Assembly (NCBI RefSeq): GCF_023016525.1
Contig: NZ_JALKCG010000002.1
Location: forward strand, 118,501-182,500
DNA from: Ancylobacter koreensis
GTDB taxonomy: Bacteria > Pseudomonadota > Alphaproteobacteria > Rhizobiales > Xanthobacteraceae
Length of the DNA stretch: 64,000 nucleotides
Reading direction: 5' to 3'
The translations under genes were made by a program, and so were the position numbers. A model generated the notes under the pieces. That model saw only the letters and a list, made by a program, of their open reading frames with translations. It made no database searches and was not told the DNA's origin. The stretch's first letter is position 1, and the number at the start of each line of letters is the position of its first letter. This document shows positions 1 through 8,929 of this stretch, in pieces.

Positions 1-462
1 CGTCTGGCTGACGAGGGCGAAGCTGCCCTGCAGCGCCTTCGCCACCTGCTCGAACAGCGCGGCGGCGATGCGCATCTCGATGTTCGAGAAGGAGCGCTCG
101 TCGTCCACCGGCGGCTCGGAACCGTCGGCGCCGAACAGCACCTCGATCATCGAGAACACGAAGTCGCGGTCGAAGCCGACGATGACGTGGCTGTCCCATT
201 CCGGGGAGTGGAACACGCCGACGATGGCCATGCCCTCATAGCTGTCGAGAACGTCGCCGATGCGCCCGCTCTCGACATGGCTCAGCGAGTAATAGGCCTG
301 CGAAGCCGCAAGCTGGCGCAGGCTCTCCGCGCAGGCCGTGGCCATGCGGTCGAAGATGACGTGCAGCATCGGCAGCTTGTCGAGCGACAGGCCGGCGGCG
401 TCGAGCAGAAGGTCGCGAATGTCGGCGGGCGTGCCGCCCTCGGGGGGGACATGGACGTTCAT
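1..462 (-). CDS. fliM: Flagellar motor switch protein FliM, N-terminal part (cut by window edge)
   Basis: The reverse strand from 462 reads an open frame of 154 codons to the window edge. It begins MNVHVPPEGG and includes stretches such as GMAIVGVFHSPEWDSH and DRDFVFSMIEVLFGA, which match the start of the CheC-like middle domain of FliM. FliM forms the C-ring with FliG and FliN, binds phosphorylated CheY and sets rotation direction. The start lies 3 nt after the motA stop, so the two genes are probably cotranscribed leftwards. The N-terminal EIDALL-type CheY-binding peptide typical of FliM is not obvious here, which is common in alphaproteobacteria. The C-terminal half lies outside the window. 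Confidence 0.85.
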   Translation of the reverse strand, partial: MNVHVPPEGGTPADIRDLLLDAAGLSLDKLPMLHVIFDRMATACAESLRQLAASQAYYSLSHVESGRIGDVLDSYEGMAIVGVFHSPEWDSHVIVGFDRDFVFSMIEVLFGADGSEPPVDDERSFSNIEMRIAAALFEQVAKALQGSFALVSQT

Positions 463-465
463 GGA

Positions 466-1350
466 TCAGGCCGCCTGCTGGACCGCCGCGAGGGTCGGCA
501 CGTTGGAGATGGCTTCCGCCTCGACCTCGTCGATGGTCGGGCGTTCCCCGGAGGAGATGGTCTTGCGACCGTGCTCCAGGGCGATCTGCGGCAGGGCGCC
601 GTTCATGTAGGCGATCAGCGACTGCTTCACGATGACGAAGGGCTGGCACTGCTTCTCGCGCGTCAGCTTGATCTTCTGGGCGAGCGGCGAAAGGATCGCG
701 TAGGAGCCGTAAATGCCCACCAGCGTGCCGATCAGCGCCGAGCCGATGTAGTGGCCGAGGATTTCCGGCGACTGGTCGATGGCGCCCATCGCCTTCACGA
801 TGCCGAGCACCGCCGCGCAGATGCCGATCGCCGGCATGGCTTCGGCCACCGTTCCGATCGCGCCCGCGGGCTTCAGCTTGTGTTTCTTGACGGTGGAGAT
901 TTCCTGTTCCATCAGCCCCTCGATCTCGTGCGAGCGGGCATTGCCGATGACGATCAGGCGGGCATAGTCGCAGATGAACTGCGTCAGCTCCTTGTCCTTC
1001 AATATGTCCGGGAAGTGCTGGAACAGGCTGGAGTTCTGCGGGTCGTCGATATGGCCTTCGACCTCGTTGCGCGGCCGGGTGCGCAACTCGCGCATCAGCG
1101 CGTAGAGAAGGCCGAGCAGGGCGAGGAAGTCCTTGCGCTTGGGCGCCTTGCCCGAGAACGCCTGGCCGAGCGCCTTGCCGGTGTCCTTGATCGTCGACAT
1201 CGGGTTGGCGATGACGAAGGTGCCGAAGGCGATGCCGAAGATGATGAGATATTCGAAGGGCTGCCAGATGACCTCGATGTGGCCGCCCATGGCCATGAAG
1301 CCGCCGGCCAGCGAGGCCATTCCAAGGATGATGCCGATCAGGACGCCCAA
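466..1350 (-). CDS. motA: Flagellar stator protein MotA
   Basis: This 294-residue inner-membrane protein forms the proton-driven stator with MotB. Four hydrophobic segments are visible, near residues 1-22, 33-50, 170-190 and 200-222. With the TTG start chosen here, the functional residues R90 and E98 of the cytoplasmic loop and P173 and P222 of the last helices fall at exactly the E. coli MotA positions, which supports this start. A GGAGG lies about 9 nt upstream of the TTG. motB is not in the window; fliM follows immediately. The gene is divergent from the DUF1217-flgF cluster. Confidence 0.95.
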   Translation of the reverse strand: MGVLIGIILGMASLAGGFMAMGGHIEVIWQPFEYLIIFGIAFGTFVIANPMSTIKDTGKALGQAFSGKAPKRKDFLALLGLLYALMRELRTRPRNEVEGHIDDPQNSSLFQHFPDILKDKELTQFICDYARLIVIGNARSHEIEGLMEQEISTVKKHKLKPAGAIGTVAEAMPAIGICAAVLGIVKAMGAIDQSPEILGHYIGSALIGTLVGIYGSYAILSPLAQKIKLTREKQCQPFVIVKQSLIAYMNGALPQIALEHGRKTISSGERPTIDEVEAEAISNVPTLAAVQQAA

Positions 1351-1487
1351 GGCGATTGCCCTCCGTTTGCGGCGTCCGGTCTAGGCGGGGAAGATTGCGC
1401 GAGGCTGGCCGGAGTGCGCGGCCGGCGGGGGAAGCCCGGCGCAAGCTTGGCGCGCCACGGTGCGCGGCAACGCAGCCGGGCTCCGCC
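1351..1487. promoter_or_regulatory. Divergent intergenic region motA / DUF1217-flgF cluster
   Basis: These 137 bases must contain the start signals for the leftward motA-fliM unit and the rightward DUF1217-flgF-fliI unit. The clearest element is a near-palindrome around 1438-1456 with a CAAGCTTG core flanked by GGCG and GCGCC. A closely related sequence recurs upstream of flgE at 4318-4336. I cannot assign -35/-10 hexamers with confidence. Confidence 0.35.
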
Positions 1488-2255
1488 ATGGACACCACGC
1501 TCTCGACCTACCAGTTCCTCACGCGCAACCTGTCGCGCACCCTGTCGCTGAAGGCGGCCGAGCCGACCGTGGCGCTGGAGACCAAGTATTTCCTGGCGAC
1601 CGTGCCGACGATCAAGACGGTGGACGCCTTTCTCAAGAACACGCGTGTCTTCACCTATGCGATGAACGCCTTCGGCCTCGGCGACATGGCCCACGCCAAG
1701 GGCTTCATGCGCAAGGTGCTGAACGAGGGCATCACCAGCGGTACATCCTTCGCCAACAAGCTCAATGACGAGCGCTTCACCGCCTTCGCGAAAGCCTTCG
1801 ATTTCGAGAGCTATGGCGCGCTCGCGACCTCGCGCACCGCCGCGCGGCAGGACGTCGCCGACAAATATGTGCGCCAGGCGCTGGAGGTCGATGCCGGGAC
1901 CGAGAACGAGGGCGTGCGCCTCGCGCTCTATTTCCAGCGCGAGGCGCCGAAGGTGAAATCGGCCTACGGCATTCTCGCCGACGCCGCGCTGTGGAAGGTG
2001 GTGAAGACCGTCTACGGCTTTCCCGACGCCATGGCTTCCGCTGCCATCGACAAGCAGGCCGCCGCCCTGAAGCAGCGGCTCGATCTCGCGACGCTGAAGG
2101 ACCCCGTGCAGATCGACCGGCTGCTGCGCCGCTTCACCGCGCGCTGGGACGCCCAGCAGGGCGTCGCGTCCTCGCCCGTGCTCGCCCTGTTCGGCGGCTC
2201 CGGCGTCGGGTCGAATGTCGGCATGGCGCTCATAAACCTCAAATATGGAGGCTGA
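1488..2255 (+). CDS. DUF1217 family flagellar-cluster protein
   Basis: This 255-residue soluble protein matches the DUF1217 family, which in Hyphomicrobiales is found inside flagellar clusters next to flgF. Characteristic stretches are FLKNTRVFTYAMNAFGL, FMRKVLNEG and a C-terminal SSPVLALFGG segment. No signal peptide or membrane helix is seen. The function is not established; its fixed position beside rod genes suggests a role in hook-basal-body assembly. The ATG at 1488 was chosen over longer in-frame starts because the family similarity begins there, although the ribosome binding site is weak. Its stop is 2 nt before flgF. Confidence 0.8.
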   Translation: MDTTLSTYQFLTRNLSRTLSLKAAEPTVALETKYFLATVPTIKTVDAFLKNTRVFTYAMNAFGLGDMAHAKGFMRKVLNEGITSGTSFANKLNDERFTAFAKAFDFESYGALATSRTAARQDVADKYVRQALEVDAGTENEGVRLALYFQREAPKVKSAYGILADAALWKVVKTVYGFPDAMASAAIDKQAAALKQRLDLATLKDPVQIDRLLRRFTARWDAQQGVASSPVLALFGGSGVGSNVGMALINLKYGG

Positions 2256-2257
2256 CC

Positions 2258-2980
2258 GTGACGGCTCCTTATGTCGCCATCTCCGCCCAGATGGCGGCCG
2301 ACCGGCGCATGGCGACCATCGCCAACAATATCGCCAACATGAACACGCCCGGCTACCGTGCCGAGAACATCCGCTTCGAGACCATCCTCTCGGGCTCGGG
2401 CGCCGCACAGGCGGGCTACGCCTCCGAGGGGGAAAGCTACACCTCGCTGGCGGCGGGGCCGGCCATCTATACCGGCAACCCGCTCGACGTGGCGCCGCAG
2501 GGCGAGGCCTGGTTCGGCGTCAAGGGGCCGGGCGGCACCGCCTACACACGCGATGGCCGGCTCCACATGGGCCCCGCGGGCGAGTTGCTGACGGTCGAGG
2601 GCTATCCGGTGCTGGATGCCGGGGGCACCGCGCTTCTGGTCGATCCGAGCGCCGGCGAGGTGCGCATCGGCGCCGACGGCGCGATCACGCAGGGCTCCAG
2701 CCGGGTCGGCACGCTCGGCCTGTTCACCATGCCGGGCGGCGCCAAGTTCACCCGCCATGGCGGCTCGCTGGTCACGCCCGACCGCGCCGCCCAGCCGGTG
2801 CAGGACTTCAACCGCACCGGCGTTCGTCAGGGCTATATCGAAGGCGCCAACGTCGATTCCGTCATGGAGATGACGCGCCTCATCGCCGTGCAGCGTACCT
2901 TTGAGATGGCGGCGCAGGCCGTGCAGCAGAACGAGGATTCGACCTCCGAGGCGATCCGCACGCTGGGGCCGGGCGCGTGA
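2258..2980 (+). CDS. flgF: Flagellar proximal rod protein FlgF
   Basis: This 240-residue protein has the N-terminal rod/hook signature (MATIANNIANMNTPGYRAE) and the C-terminal helix region (VDSVMEMTRLIAVQRTFEMA) shared by axial flagellar proteins. Its length and single central domain fit FlgF rather than FlgG, which is about 260 residues. It forms part of the proximal rod and is exported without a cleaved signal. GTG is the start codon. The stop overlaps the fliI GTG start, indicating translational coupling. Confidence 0.9.
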   Translation: MTAPYVAISAQMAADRRMATIANNIANMNTPGYRAENIRFETILSGSGAAQAGYASEGESYTSLAAGPAIYTGNPLDVAPQGEAWFGVKGPGGTAYTRDGRLHMGPAGELLTVEGYPVLDAGGTALLVDPSAGEVRIGADGAITQGSSRVGTLGLFTMPGGAKFTRHGGSLVTPDRAAQPVQDFNRTGVRQGYIEGANVDSVMEMTRLIAVQRTFEMAAQAVQQNEDSTSEAIRTLGPGA

Positions 2981-4299
2981 ACGCGCTCGCGCGGCTGGAG
3001 GCGGCCGTCCAGTCCGGGCTCGGCGAGCAGCCGTTCCTGCGGGTCTCCGGCCTCGTGCGCGAGGTGGCGCCGACGCATTTCACCGTCGCCGGCCTCTCGG
3101 CGCATCTGATGCTCGGCGACTGCGTGGGCGTGGAGCTCGGCGACCGCACGCTGGTGGGCGAGGTGGTGCGCCTCGACCGCGAGGGCGCCACAGTGAAGCC
3201 GTTCGACGAGCGTGCCGCGGTCGGCATCGGCATGCCGGCCTTCCGCACCGGGGCGCTGTCCTTCCGCCCGCATCCCGACTGGAAGGGGCGGGTGATCGAC
3301 GCTTTCGGCCGGCCGCTCGACGGCGCGGGGCCGCTTCTGCCCGGCGACGCGCCGCGCCCGCTGGAGGCCGACCCGCCGGCTGCCATGACGCGGGCGCGCA
3401 TTGAGAAGCCGCTGCGCACCGGCGTTGCCGCCATCGACCTGTTCACTCCGCTCTGTCAGGGCCAGCGCATCGGTATCTTCGCCGGTTCGGGCGTCGGAAA
3501 GTCGACCCTGCTCGCCATGCTGGCGCGCTGCGAGGGCTTCGACACGGTGGTGGTGGCGCTGGTCGGGGAGCGCGGGCGAGAGGTGCGCGAGTTCCTCGAA
3601 GGACCGCTTGCCCCGAACCGGCACCGCTCGGTCGTCGTGGTCGCCACAAGCGACGAGAGCCCGATGATGCGCCGCCTCGCCCCGCGCGCCGGCTTCGCGG
3701 TGGCCGAATATTTCCGCGACCGGGGCGAATCCGTTCTCCTGATCGTGGACAGCGTGACGCGCTACGCCCATGCCGCGCGCGACGTCGCGCTGGCGGCGGG
3801 CGAGCCGGCGGTGGCGCGCGGCTATGCGCCGAGCGTGTTCAGCACGCTGCCGCGCCTGCTGGAGCGCGCCGGGCCCGGCCCGGAGGGCGCGGGCTCGATC
3901 TCCGCCATCTTCTCCGTGCTGGTCGACGGCGACGACCATAACGACCCGGTGGCCGACGCCATTCGCGGCACGCTGGACGGCCATATCGTGCTGGATCGCG
4001 CCATCGCCGATCAGGGGCGCTTCCCGGCGATCAACGTGCTGCGCTCGGTCTCGCGCCTCGCCGACCTCGTCTGGAGCCCGGAAGAGCGCGAGTTGATCCG
4101 CCGGCTCCGCGGCCTGATCGCCCGTTTCGAGGACACGCGCGATCTCCGGCTGATGGGTGGCTACCAGCCGGGCACGGATGGCGAACTCGACCAGGCGGTG
4201 GCGGTCGTTCCCCGCATCTACGAGGCGCTGTCGCAATATGCCGACGCACCGGCCTGCCGCGAGCCCTTCGCCGCGCTCGCCGCCGCGATCCGCGGCTGA
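2977..4299 (+). CDS. fliI: Flagellum-specific export ATPase FliI
   Basis: This 440-residue ATPase of the flagellar type III export apparatus resembles the F1 beta subunit. The Walker A motif GSGVGKST lies near residue 171 and the Walker B segment LLIVDSVTRYAHA near residue 253. The GYAPSVFSTLPRLLERAG stretch is typical of the FliI/YscN family. It would act as a cytoplasmic hexamer with FliH and FliJ to unload export substrates. GTG start, 4 nt overlap with flgF. A FliJ-like gene occurs further downstream at 12457 instead of directly after fliI. Confidence 0.95.
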   Translation: MNALARLEAAVQSGLGEQPFLRVSGLVREVAPTHFTVAGLSAHLMLGDCVGVELGDRTLVGEVVRLDREGATVKPFDERAAVGIGMPAFRTGALSFRPHPDWKGRVIDAFGRPLDGAGPLLPGDAPRPLEADPPAAMTRARIEKPLRTGVAAIDLFTPLCQGQRIGIFAGSGVGKSTLLAMLARCEGFDTVVVALVGERGREVREFLEGPLAPNRHRSVVVVATSDESPMMRRLAPRAGFAVAEYFRDRGESVLLIVDSVTRYAHAARDVALAAGEPAVARGYAPSVFSTLPRLLERAGPGPEGAGSISAIFSVLVDGDDHNDPVADAIRGTLDGHIVLDRAIADQGRFPAINVLRSVSRLADLVWSPEERELIRRLRGLIARFEDTRDLRLMGGYQPGTDGELDQAVAVVPRIYEALSQYADAPACREPFAALAAAIRG

Positions 4300-4317
4300 T
4301 CTTCCGTCAGGCCAGTC

Positions 4318-4336
4318 TCGCGCAAGCCTTGCGCGC
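4318..4336. promoter_or_regulatory. GC-rich near-palindrome upstream of flgE, related to the motif at 1438
   Basis: The segment GCGCAAGCCTTGCGCG is an almost perfect inverted repeat 35-50 nt upstream of the flgE start, in the 71 nt gap after fliI. Its GCGCAAGC-TTG core is shared with the element at 1438-1456 in front of the DUF1217 gene. This suggests a common flagellar operator or promoter element, but no consensus for a named regulator can be assigned from sequence alone. Confidence 0.35.
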
Positions 4337-4370
4337 TCAACTGGCACCACGACGCTCCAGGAGTGATGAG

Positions 4371-5627
4371 ATGAGCCTTTACGGGATGATGCGCACCGGC
4401 GTGTCCGGCATGAACGCGCAGTCCAACAAGCTGGGCACGATCGGCGACAACATCGCCAATTCCGGAACTGCCGGCTACAAGCGCGCCTCGACGGAATTCT
4501 CCACGCTGCTGCTGCAGAGCAGCACGGGCGAGTACAATTCCGGCGCGCTGAACAGCAATATCCGCTACGCGGTGAGCCAGCAGGGGGCGCTGAACTACTC
4601 GACCTCCGACACCGACCTCGCCGTGCAGGGCAACGGCTTCTTTCTCGTCTCGGACCCCAACGGCACCTCCTACCTCACCCGCGCCGGCTCGTTCACGGTC
4701 GACGCGTCGAGCGGCAATCTGGTGAACGCCGCCGGCTTCACGCTGATGGGCTACGACATCACCAATGGCGACCCGAATGTGGTGCTGAACGGCTCGGGCG
4801 GCCTGCAGCCGGTGCGCGTCGCCGATGTCCGGCTCGCCGCCAATCCCTCGCGCGGCGGCGCCTTCGCCGCCAACCTGCCGGCCGCCGATCCGGCGGTCGC
4901 CGGCGCGACGCCGGCGGCGAATGTCGCGGGCTCGCAGTTCTCGCAGAAATCCTCGCTGGTCGCCTTCGACAATCTCGGCAGCGAGGTGACGCTCGACGTC
5001 TATCTCACCAAGACCGGCGACACGCCGATCTCCTGGGAAATGACGGTGTTCGACCGCGCCGGCGCGGCGGCGGGCGGGGGCTTCCCCTATGCGGGCGCGC
5101 CGCTGGCCAGCCAGACGCTGAGCTTCGACAATCTCGGCGCGCTGACCTCGACGCCTTCGCTCGCGCTCAACGTGCCGAACGGCCAGGCGCTCACCCTCGA
5201 CCTGACCGGCATGACGCAGCTCGCCGACGACTACACGCCGCTCACCGCGACCGTGGACGGCAATGCGCCGAGCTCGGTGTCGAGCGTGACCATCGACGGC
5301 GACGGCGTGGTCTCGGCCATCGACATGAACGGGCGCAAATCGCCGCTCTACAAGATCCCGCTCGCCTTCGTCACCAGCCCGGACAACCTGTCGCCCAAGG
5401 CCGGCAATGTGTTCGAGACCACCAACCAGTCGGGCGGGCTGCAGGTCGGCTTCGCCAATCAGGGCGGGCTCGGCACGATGGTCGCGGGCGCCACCGAGCG
5501 CTCCAATGTCGACATGGCGACCGAGCTCACCGAGATGATCGCGGCGCAGCGCGACTACACCGCCAATTCCAAGGTGTTCCAGACCGGCTCCGAGCTGCTC
5601 GACGTGCTGATGAACCTGAAGCGGTGA
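4371..5627 (+). CDS. flgE: Flagellar hook protein FlgE
   Basis: This 418-residue axial protein polymerises into the hook. The N-terminal rod domain starts MSLYGMMRTGVSGMNAQSNK and contains GDNIANSGTAGYKR. A central FlgE D2-type domain spans roughly residues 190-330, and the C-terminal helix includes NVDMATELTEMIAAQRDYTAN. The start at 4371 is supported by AGGAG about 7 nt upstream; a longer in-frame start at 4329 would add a non-homologous extension. It heads the flgE-flgK-flgL run. Confidence 0.95.
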   Translation: MSLYGMMRTGVSGMNAQSNKLGTIGDNIANSGTAGYKRASTEFSTLLLQSSTGEYNSGALNSNIRYAVSQQGALNYSTSDTDLAVQGNGFFLVSDPNGTSYLTRAGSFTVDASSGNLVNAAGFTLMGYDITNGDPNVVLNGSGGLQPVRVADVRLAANPSRGGAFAANLPAADPAVAGATPAANVAGSQFSQKSSLVAFDNLGSEVTLDVYLTKTGDTPISWEMTVFDRAGAAAGGGFPYAGAPLASQTLSFDNLGALTSTPSLALNVPNGQALTLDLTGMTQLADDYTPLTATVDGNAPSSVSSVTIDGDGVVSAIDMNGRKSPLYKIPLAFVTSPDNLSPKAGNVFETTNQSGGLQVGFANQGGLGTMVAGATERSNVDMATELTEMIAAQRDYTANSKVFQTGSELLDVLMNLKR

Positions 5628-5634
5628 TGCGCTC

Positions 5635-7089
5635 ATGAGCCTCTCGCTCGCCCTCAACACCGCGCGTTCGTCGCTGTCGGCGACCTCGACGCAGATCGAC
5701 GCCACCGCGCGCAACATCGCCAATGCCGGGCAGGCGGGCGCCTCGCGCAAGATCGCCGTCACTACGACGGTCGCCTCGGGCGGTGCCTATGTCGTGTCGG
5801 TGTCGCGGGCGACCGACAGCGCGCTCTATGCGCGGATGATCGGGGCGACGTCCAACGCGGCCGGCAGCCAGGCGCTGCTCGACGGGCTCGACCGGCTGAA
5901 GGAGGGCGTCGGCGATCCGACCGGCGACAACTCGCTTACGGCACGCCTCGGCGCGCTCGGCGACGCGCTCGGCCAGTTCGCCAACGCGCCGGACGATCCG
6001 GCGCTCGGCGCCCGCACCGTCACCGCCGCGCAGGACACGGCGCGCGCGCTCAACACCGCCGCCGCTGCCGTCCACGCCGTGCGCACCGATGCGGATGCGG
6101 CGATGGCGCGCTCGGTCGCGCGGGTGAACGACCTGCTCCAGCGCTTCGGCGTCGAGAACGATGCGGTGGTCAAGGGCACCGCCTCCGGCGCCGATGTCAC
6201 CGATGCGCAGGACCGGCGCGACAGCGTGCTCGCCTCCCTCGCCGAGGAGATGGGCGTCACCGCCGTCGGTCGCGGTAATGGCGACATGGTGCTCTACACC
6301 GATGGCGGGGCGACGCTGTTCGAGACCCGTCCGCGCGCCGTCTCCTTCCAGACCACGCCGGTGCTGACCGCCGGCATGGCGGGAAAAGCGGTGATGGTCG
6401 ACGGGGTCAGCGTCACCGGCACGGATGCGGCAATGCCGCTACGCACCGGCCGCATCGCTGGCCTTGCCGAGCTGCGCGACACTACCGCGCCTACCTTCGA
6501 GACCCAGCTCGACGGCATCGCCCGGGGGCTCGTCGACGCCTTTGCCGAAAGCGACGCCTCCGGGGCCGGACTGTCGCCCATGGCGGGGATGTTCACCGCC
6601 GGCTCGGCGGACCTGCCGGCCGGCGCCACCGGACTTGCCGCGCGTCTCGCCGTCAACCCGGCGGTCGATCCAGCGCAGGGCGGCACGCCAACGCTGCTGC
6701 GCGACGGGGGCATCAACGGCGCTGCCTATCAGGTCAACACAGGTGGGGCGGCAAGTTTCGGCGACCGGCTCCAGCAGCAGAGCGACGCACTGGCGGCGGT
6801 GCGCGACTTCGATGCGTCGTCGCGCATTCCCAGCCGCTCCAGCGTGGCAGATTTCGCCACCGCCTCGACCGGCTGGCTGGAGGGCCAGCGCCAGGCCGTC
6901 GCCGCCACGGCGGACAGCGAGAAGGCGCTGCTCTCGCACGCCTCCGACGCCCTCTCCAACGCGACCGGCATCAATATGGACGACGAATATGCGCGCCAGC
7001 TCGACCTGGAGCGCAGCTATCAGGCGTCCTCGAAGCTGATCGGCGTGATCAACAGCCTGTATGACGCGCTGCTGCAGGCCGTGAGGTAG
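5635..7089 (+). CDS. flgK: Hook-filament junction protein 1, FlgK
   Basis: This 484-residue hook-associated protein joins hook and filament. The N-terminus (MSLSLALNTARSSLSATSTQ, then DATARNIANAGQAGASRK) matches the flagellar rod signature, and the C-terminus has the NMDDEYARQLDLERSYQASSK pattern of FlgK. Between them lies the long coiled and D2/D3 region. It starts 7 nt after flgE and ends 4 nt before flgL, consistent with one operon. No aberrations are seen. Confidence 0.93.
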   Translation: MSLSLALNTARSSLSATSTQIDATARNIANAGQAGASRKIAVTTTVASGGAYVVSVSRATDSALYARMIGATSNAAGSQALLDGLDRLKEGVGDPTGDNSLTARLGALGDALGQFANAPDDPALGARTVTAAQDTARALNTAAAAVHAVRTDADAAMARSVARVNDLLQRFGVENDAVVKGTASGADVTDAQDRRDSVLASLAEEMGVTAVGRGNGDMVLYTDGGATLFETRPRAVSFQTTPVLTAGMAGKAVMVDGVSVTGTDAAMPLRTGRIAGLAELRDTTAPTFETQLDGIARGLVDAFAESDASGAGLSPMAGMFTAGSADLPAGATGLAARLAVNPAVDPAQGGTPTLLRDGGINGAAYQVNTGGAASFGDRLQQQSDALAAVRDFDASSRIPSRSSVADFATASTGWLEGQRQAVAATADSEKALLSHASDALSNATGINMDDEYARQLDLERSYQASSKLIGVINSLYDALLQAVR

Positions 7090-7093
7090 TCCC

Positions 7094-8143
7094 ATGCATT
7101 CGGCCTTCATCTCCTCGCTGTCGCTGAACAATTCGCCCCGCGCGGCACTGCCCCGGCTGCAGACCGAGCTTGCCAAGGCGAGCAAGGAACTCACCACCGG
7201 CCAGCGTGCCGATGCCGGGCTCGACCTTGGCGTCGGCATCGGCGAGAGCGTGACGCTGCGGGCCGAGCAGGCGAGCCTGCAGAGCCTGATCGACGGCAAC
7301 GCCTCGACGGCGGCGACGCTCGACCGCACGCAGGCCGCGCTCGACGACATACGCTCGCAAGCCGACGGCCTGCAGCAGGCGATGCTCGGCCTGTCGCAGT
7401 CCGGCGGCGCGGCCACGACGCTGGTGCAGAAGAGCCGCGACGCGCTCGACGCGCTGACCTCCACGCTGAACCTGTCGGATGGCCGGCGCTATCTGTTCGG
7501 CGGCGTCAACAGCGGCGCCAAGCCGATGACGGCGCTGGCCGACGGGCCGGGAGCGGCGATCGCCTCCGCCTTCGCCGCCCGCTTCGGTCTCGATCCGGCC
7601 AATCCGCAGGCCGACCCGAAGGTGGCCGACATCGGCGCGGCCGACATGGCCGACTTCATCGACACCAGCTTCGCCGGCTTCTTCGACGAGACGGGCTGGG
7701 GTGCCACCTGGTCGGACGCCTCCTCGCAGAACCGCTCCGCCGCCATCTCCTCGAACGAGCGCATCGAGACCGGCGCCAACGCCAACGCGCCAGCCATGCG
7801 CAAGCTCGCCATGGCATACGCGATGGTGGCGACGCTGGGCACCGCCGGGCTGACGGGCGACGCGCAGGACACGGTGCTGTCGAAGGCACGCGCGCTCATC
7901 GGCGCCGGGGTCGGCGGCGTCACCGACATGGCGACGCGGATCGGCACCGCGCAGAACCGGATCGAGGCCGCCGACACGCTGATGCGGGCCGCGCTCGACG
8001 GCGGCAGCCGGCGCCTCAACGCGCTGGAAGCCGTCGACCCCGCGGAGGCGAAGACGAGGCTCGACATGCTGACGACGCAGATCGAGATGTCCTACTCGCT
8101 GACCACGCGAATTCTGAAGCTTTCCATCATGGACTACGTCTAA
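7094..8143 (+). CDS. flgL: Hook-filament junction protein 3, FlgL
   Basis: This 349-residue flagellin-like protein has N-terminal helices with the KASKELTTGQRADAGLDLG pattern, in which flagellins carry the equivalent SGLRI-type motif, and a C-terminal helix ending TTRILKLSIMDYV. Its position directly after flgK identifies it as FlgL rather than a flagellin. It forms the distal junction ring on which flagellin polymerises. The flagellin genes themselves are not in this window. Confidence 0.9.
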   Translation: MHSAFISSLSLNNSPRAALPRLQTELAKASKELTTGQRADAGLDLGVGIGESVTLRAEQASLQSLIDGNASTAATLDRTQAALDDIRSQADGLQQAMLGLSQSGGAATTLVQKSRDALDALTSTLNLSDGRRYLFGGVNSGAKPMTALADGPGAAIASAFAARFGLDPANPQADPKVADIGAADMADFIDTSFAGFFDETGWGATWSDASSQNRSAAISSNERIETGANANAPAMRKLAMAYAMVATLGTAGLTGDAQDTVLSKARALIGAGVGGVTDMATRIGTAQNRIEAADTLMRAALDGGSRRLNALEAVDPAEAKTRLDMLTTQIEMSYSLTTRILKLSIMDYV

Positions 8144-8159
8144 TCGAAGGAGTCGACAG

Positions 8160-8507
8160 ATGTACCGCTACTCCTATGCAGAAATACTCGGGGATTCCGG
8201 GGTGGAGGGGCGCGGCGACGAGCGCCTGGCGCTCGATCACGTCATCGAGCTCCTGAACGCGGCGCAGGCCAACGGCCCGCAGTCGCCGGAGGCCGCGCAG
8301 GCCGTGCTGCAGCTCCAGAAGCTCTGGGGCTTCCTCATCCGCGACCTCGCCGATCCGCATAACGAACTGGCCGACGCGCTGCGCGCCAACCTGATCTCGA
8401 TCGGCCTGTGGATCATCAAGGAAGCCGACCAGATCGTGCAGGAACGCTCGGCCAATTTCGCCGGACTCATCGAGGTGAACCGCACCATCCGCGACGGGCT
8501 GATGTGA
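8160..8507 (+). CDS. flaF: Flagellin synthesis regulator FlaF
   Basis: This 115-residue protein matches FlaF, with the conserved N-terminal YAEIL segment and internal stretch LWGFLIRDLADPHNELADAL. In Caulobacter, FlaF is needed for flagellin secretion and works together with, and in part against, FlbT in post-transcriptional control of flagellin. It is immediately followed by flbT (7 nt gap). A GAAGGAG sequence precedes the ATG. FlaF-FlbT pairs are characteristic of alphaproteobacteria. Confidence 0.92.
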   Translation: MYRYSYAEILGDSGVEGRGDERLALDHVIELLNAAQANGPQSPEAAQAVLQLQKLWGFLIRDLADPHNELADALRANLISIGLWIIKEADQIVQERSANFAGLIEVNRTIRDGLM

Positions 8508-8514
8508 GGACGCC

Positions 8515-8919
8515 ATGCTGATCACCCTCAAACCCGGCGAGCGCATCTACCTGAACGGCGCGGTGATCCGCGTCGACCGTAAGGTGGCGATCGAGCTTCT
8601 CAACGATGTCGACTTCCTGCTGGAGAACCACGTCCTGCAGGTGGAGGACACCACGACGCCGCTGCGCCAGCTCTATTTCGTGGTGCAGACCATGCTGATC
8701 GAGCCGCGCAAGATGGCGCAGGCGCAGAAGCTGTTCCGCGAGCAGCTCGCCGGGCTGATGACCTCGTTCCGCGACGAGGCGGTGGTGGCGATGCTCGGCG
8801 ACGTCGGCAACCTCGTCGACGGTGCGCGCTATTTCGAGGCGCTGCGCGTCATCCGCCGGCTGTTCATCGTGGAAGGCGCCATTCTCGGCGCCGGCACGCC
8901 GCGGCCGCGGGCGGCCTGA
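8515..8919 (+). CDS. flbT: Flagellin mRNA repressor FlbT
   Basis: This 134-residue protein begins MLITLKPGERIYLNGAVIRVDRK, the typical FlbT start, and has no membrane segments. In Caulobacter, FlbT binds the 5' untranslated region of flagellin mRNA and couples its stability to completion of the hook. Its position between flaF and flgD is a usual arrangement in Hyphomicrobiales. The regulated flagellin mRNA is not encoded here. Confidence 0.93.
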   Translation: MLITLKPGERIYLNGAVIRVDRKVAIELLNDVDFLLENHVLQVEDTTTPLRQLYFVVQTMLIEPRKMAQAQKLFREQLAGLMTSFRDEAVVAMLGDVGNLVDGARYFEALRVIRRLFIVEGAILGAGTPRPRAA

Positions 8920-8929
8920 GGAGGCGACA

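Noticed and set aside
4342..4356. Possible sigma-54 promoter (TGGCAC) before flgE
   Set aside because: The -12 element TTGC is missing and the GG-GC spacing is one base short; the site is also too close to the ribosome binding site.
7094..8143. flgL gene as a flagellin gene
   Set aside because: The flagellin-like ends fit either, but the position directly after flgK and the long divergent middle fit FlgL.
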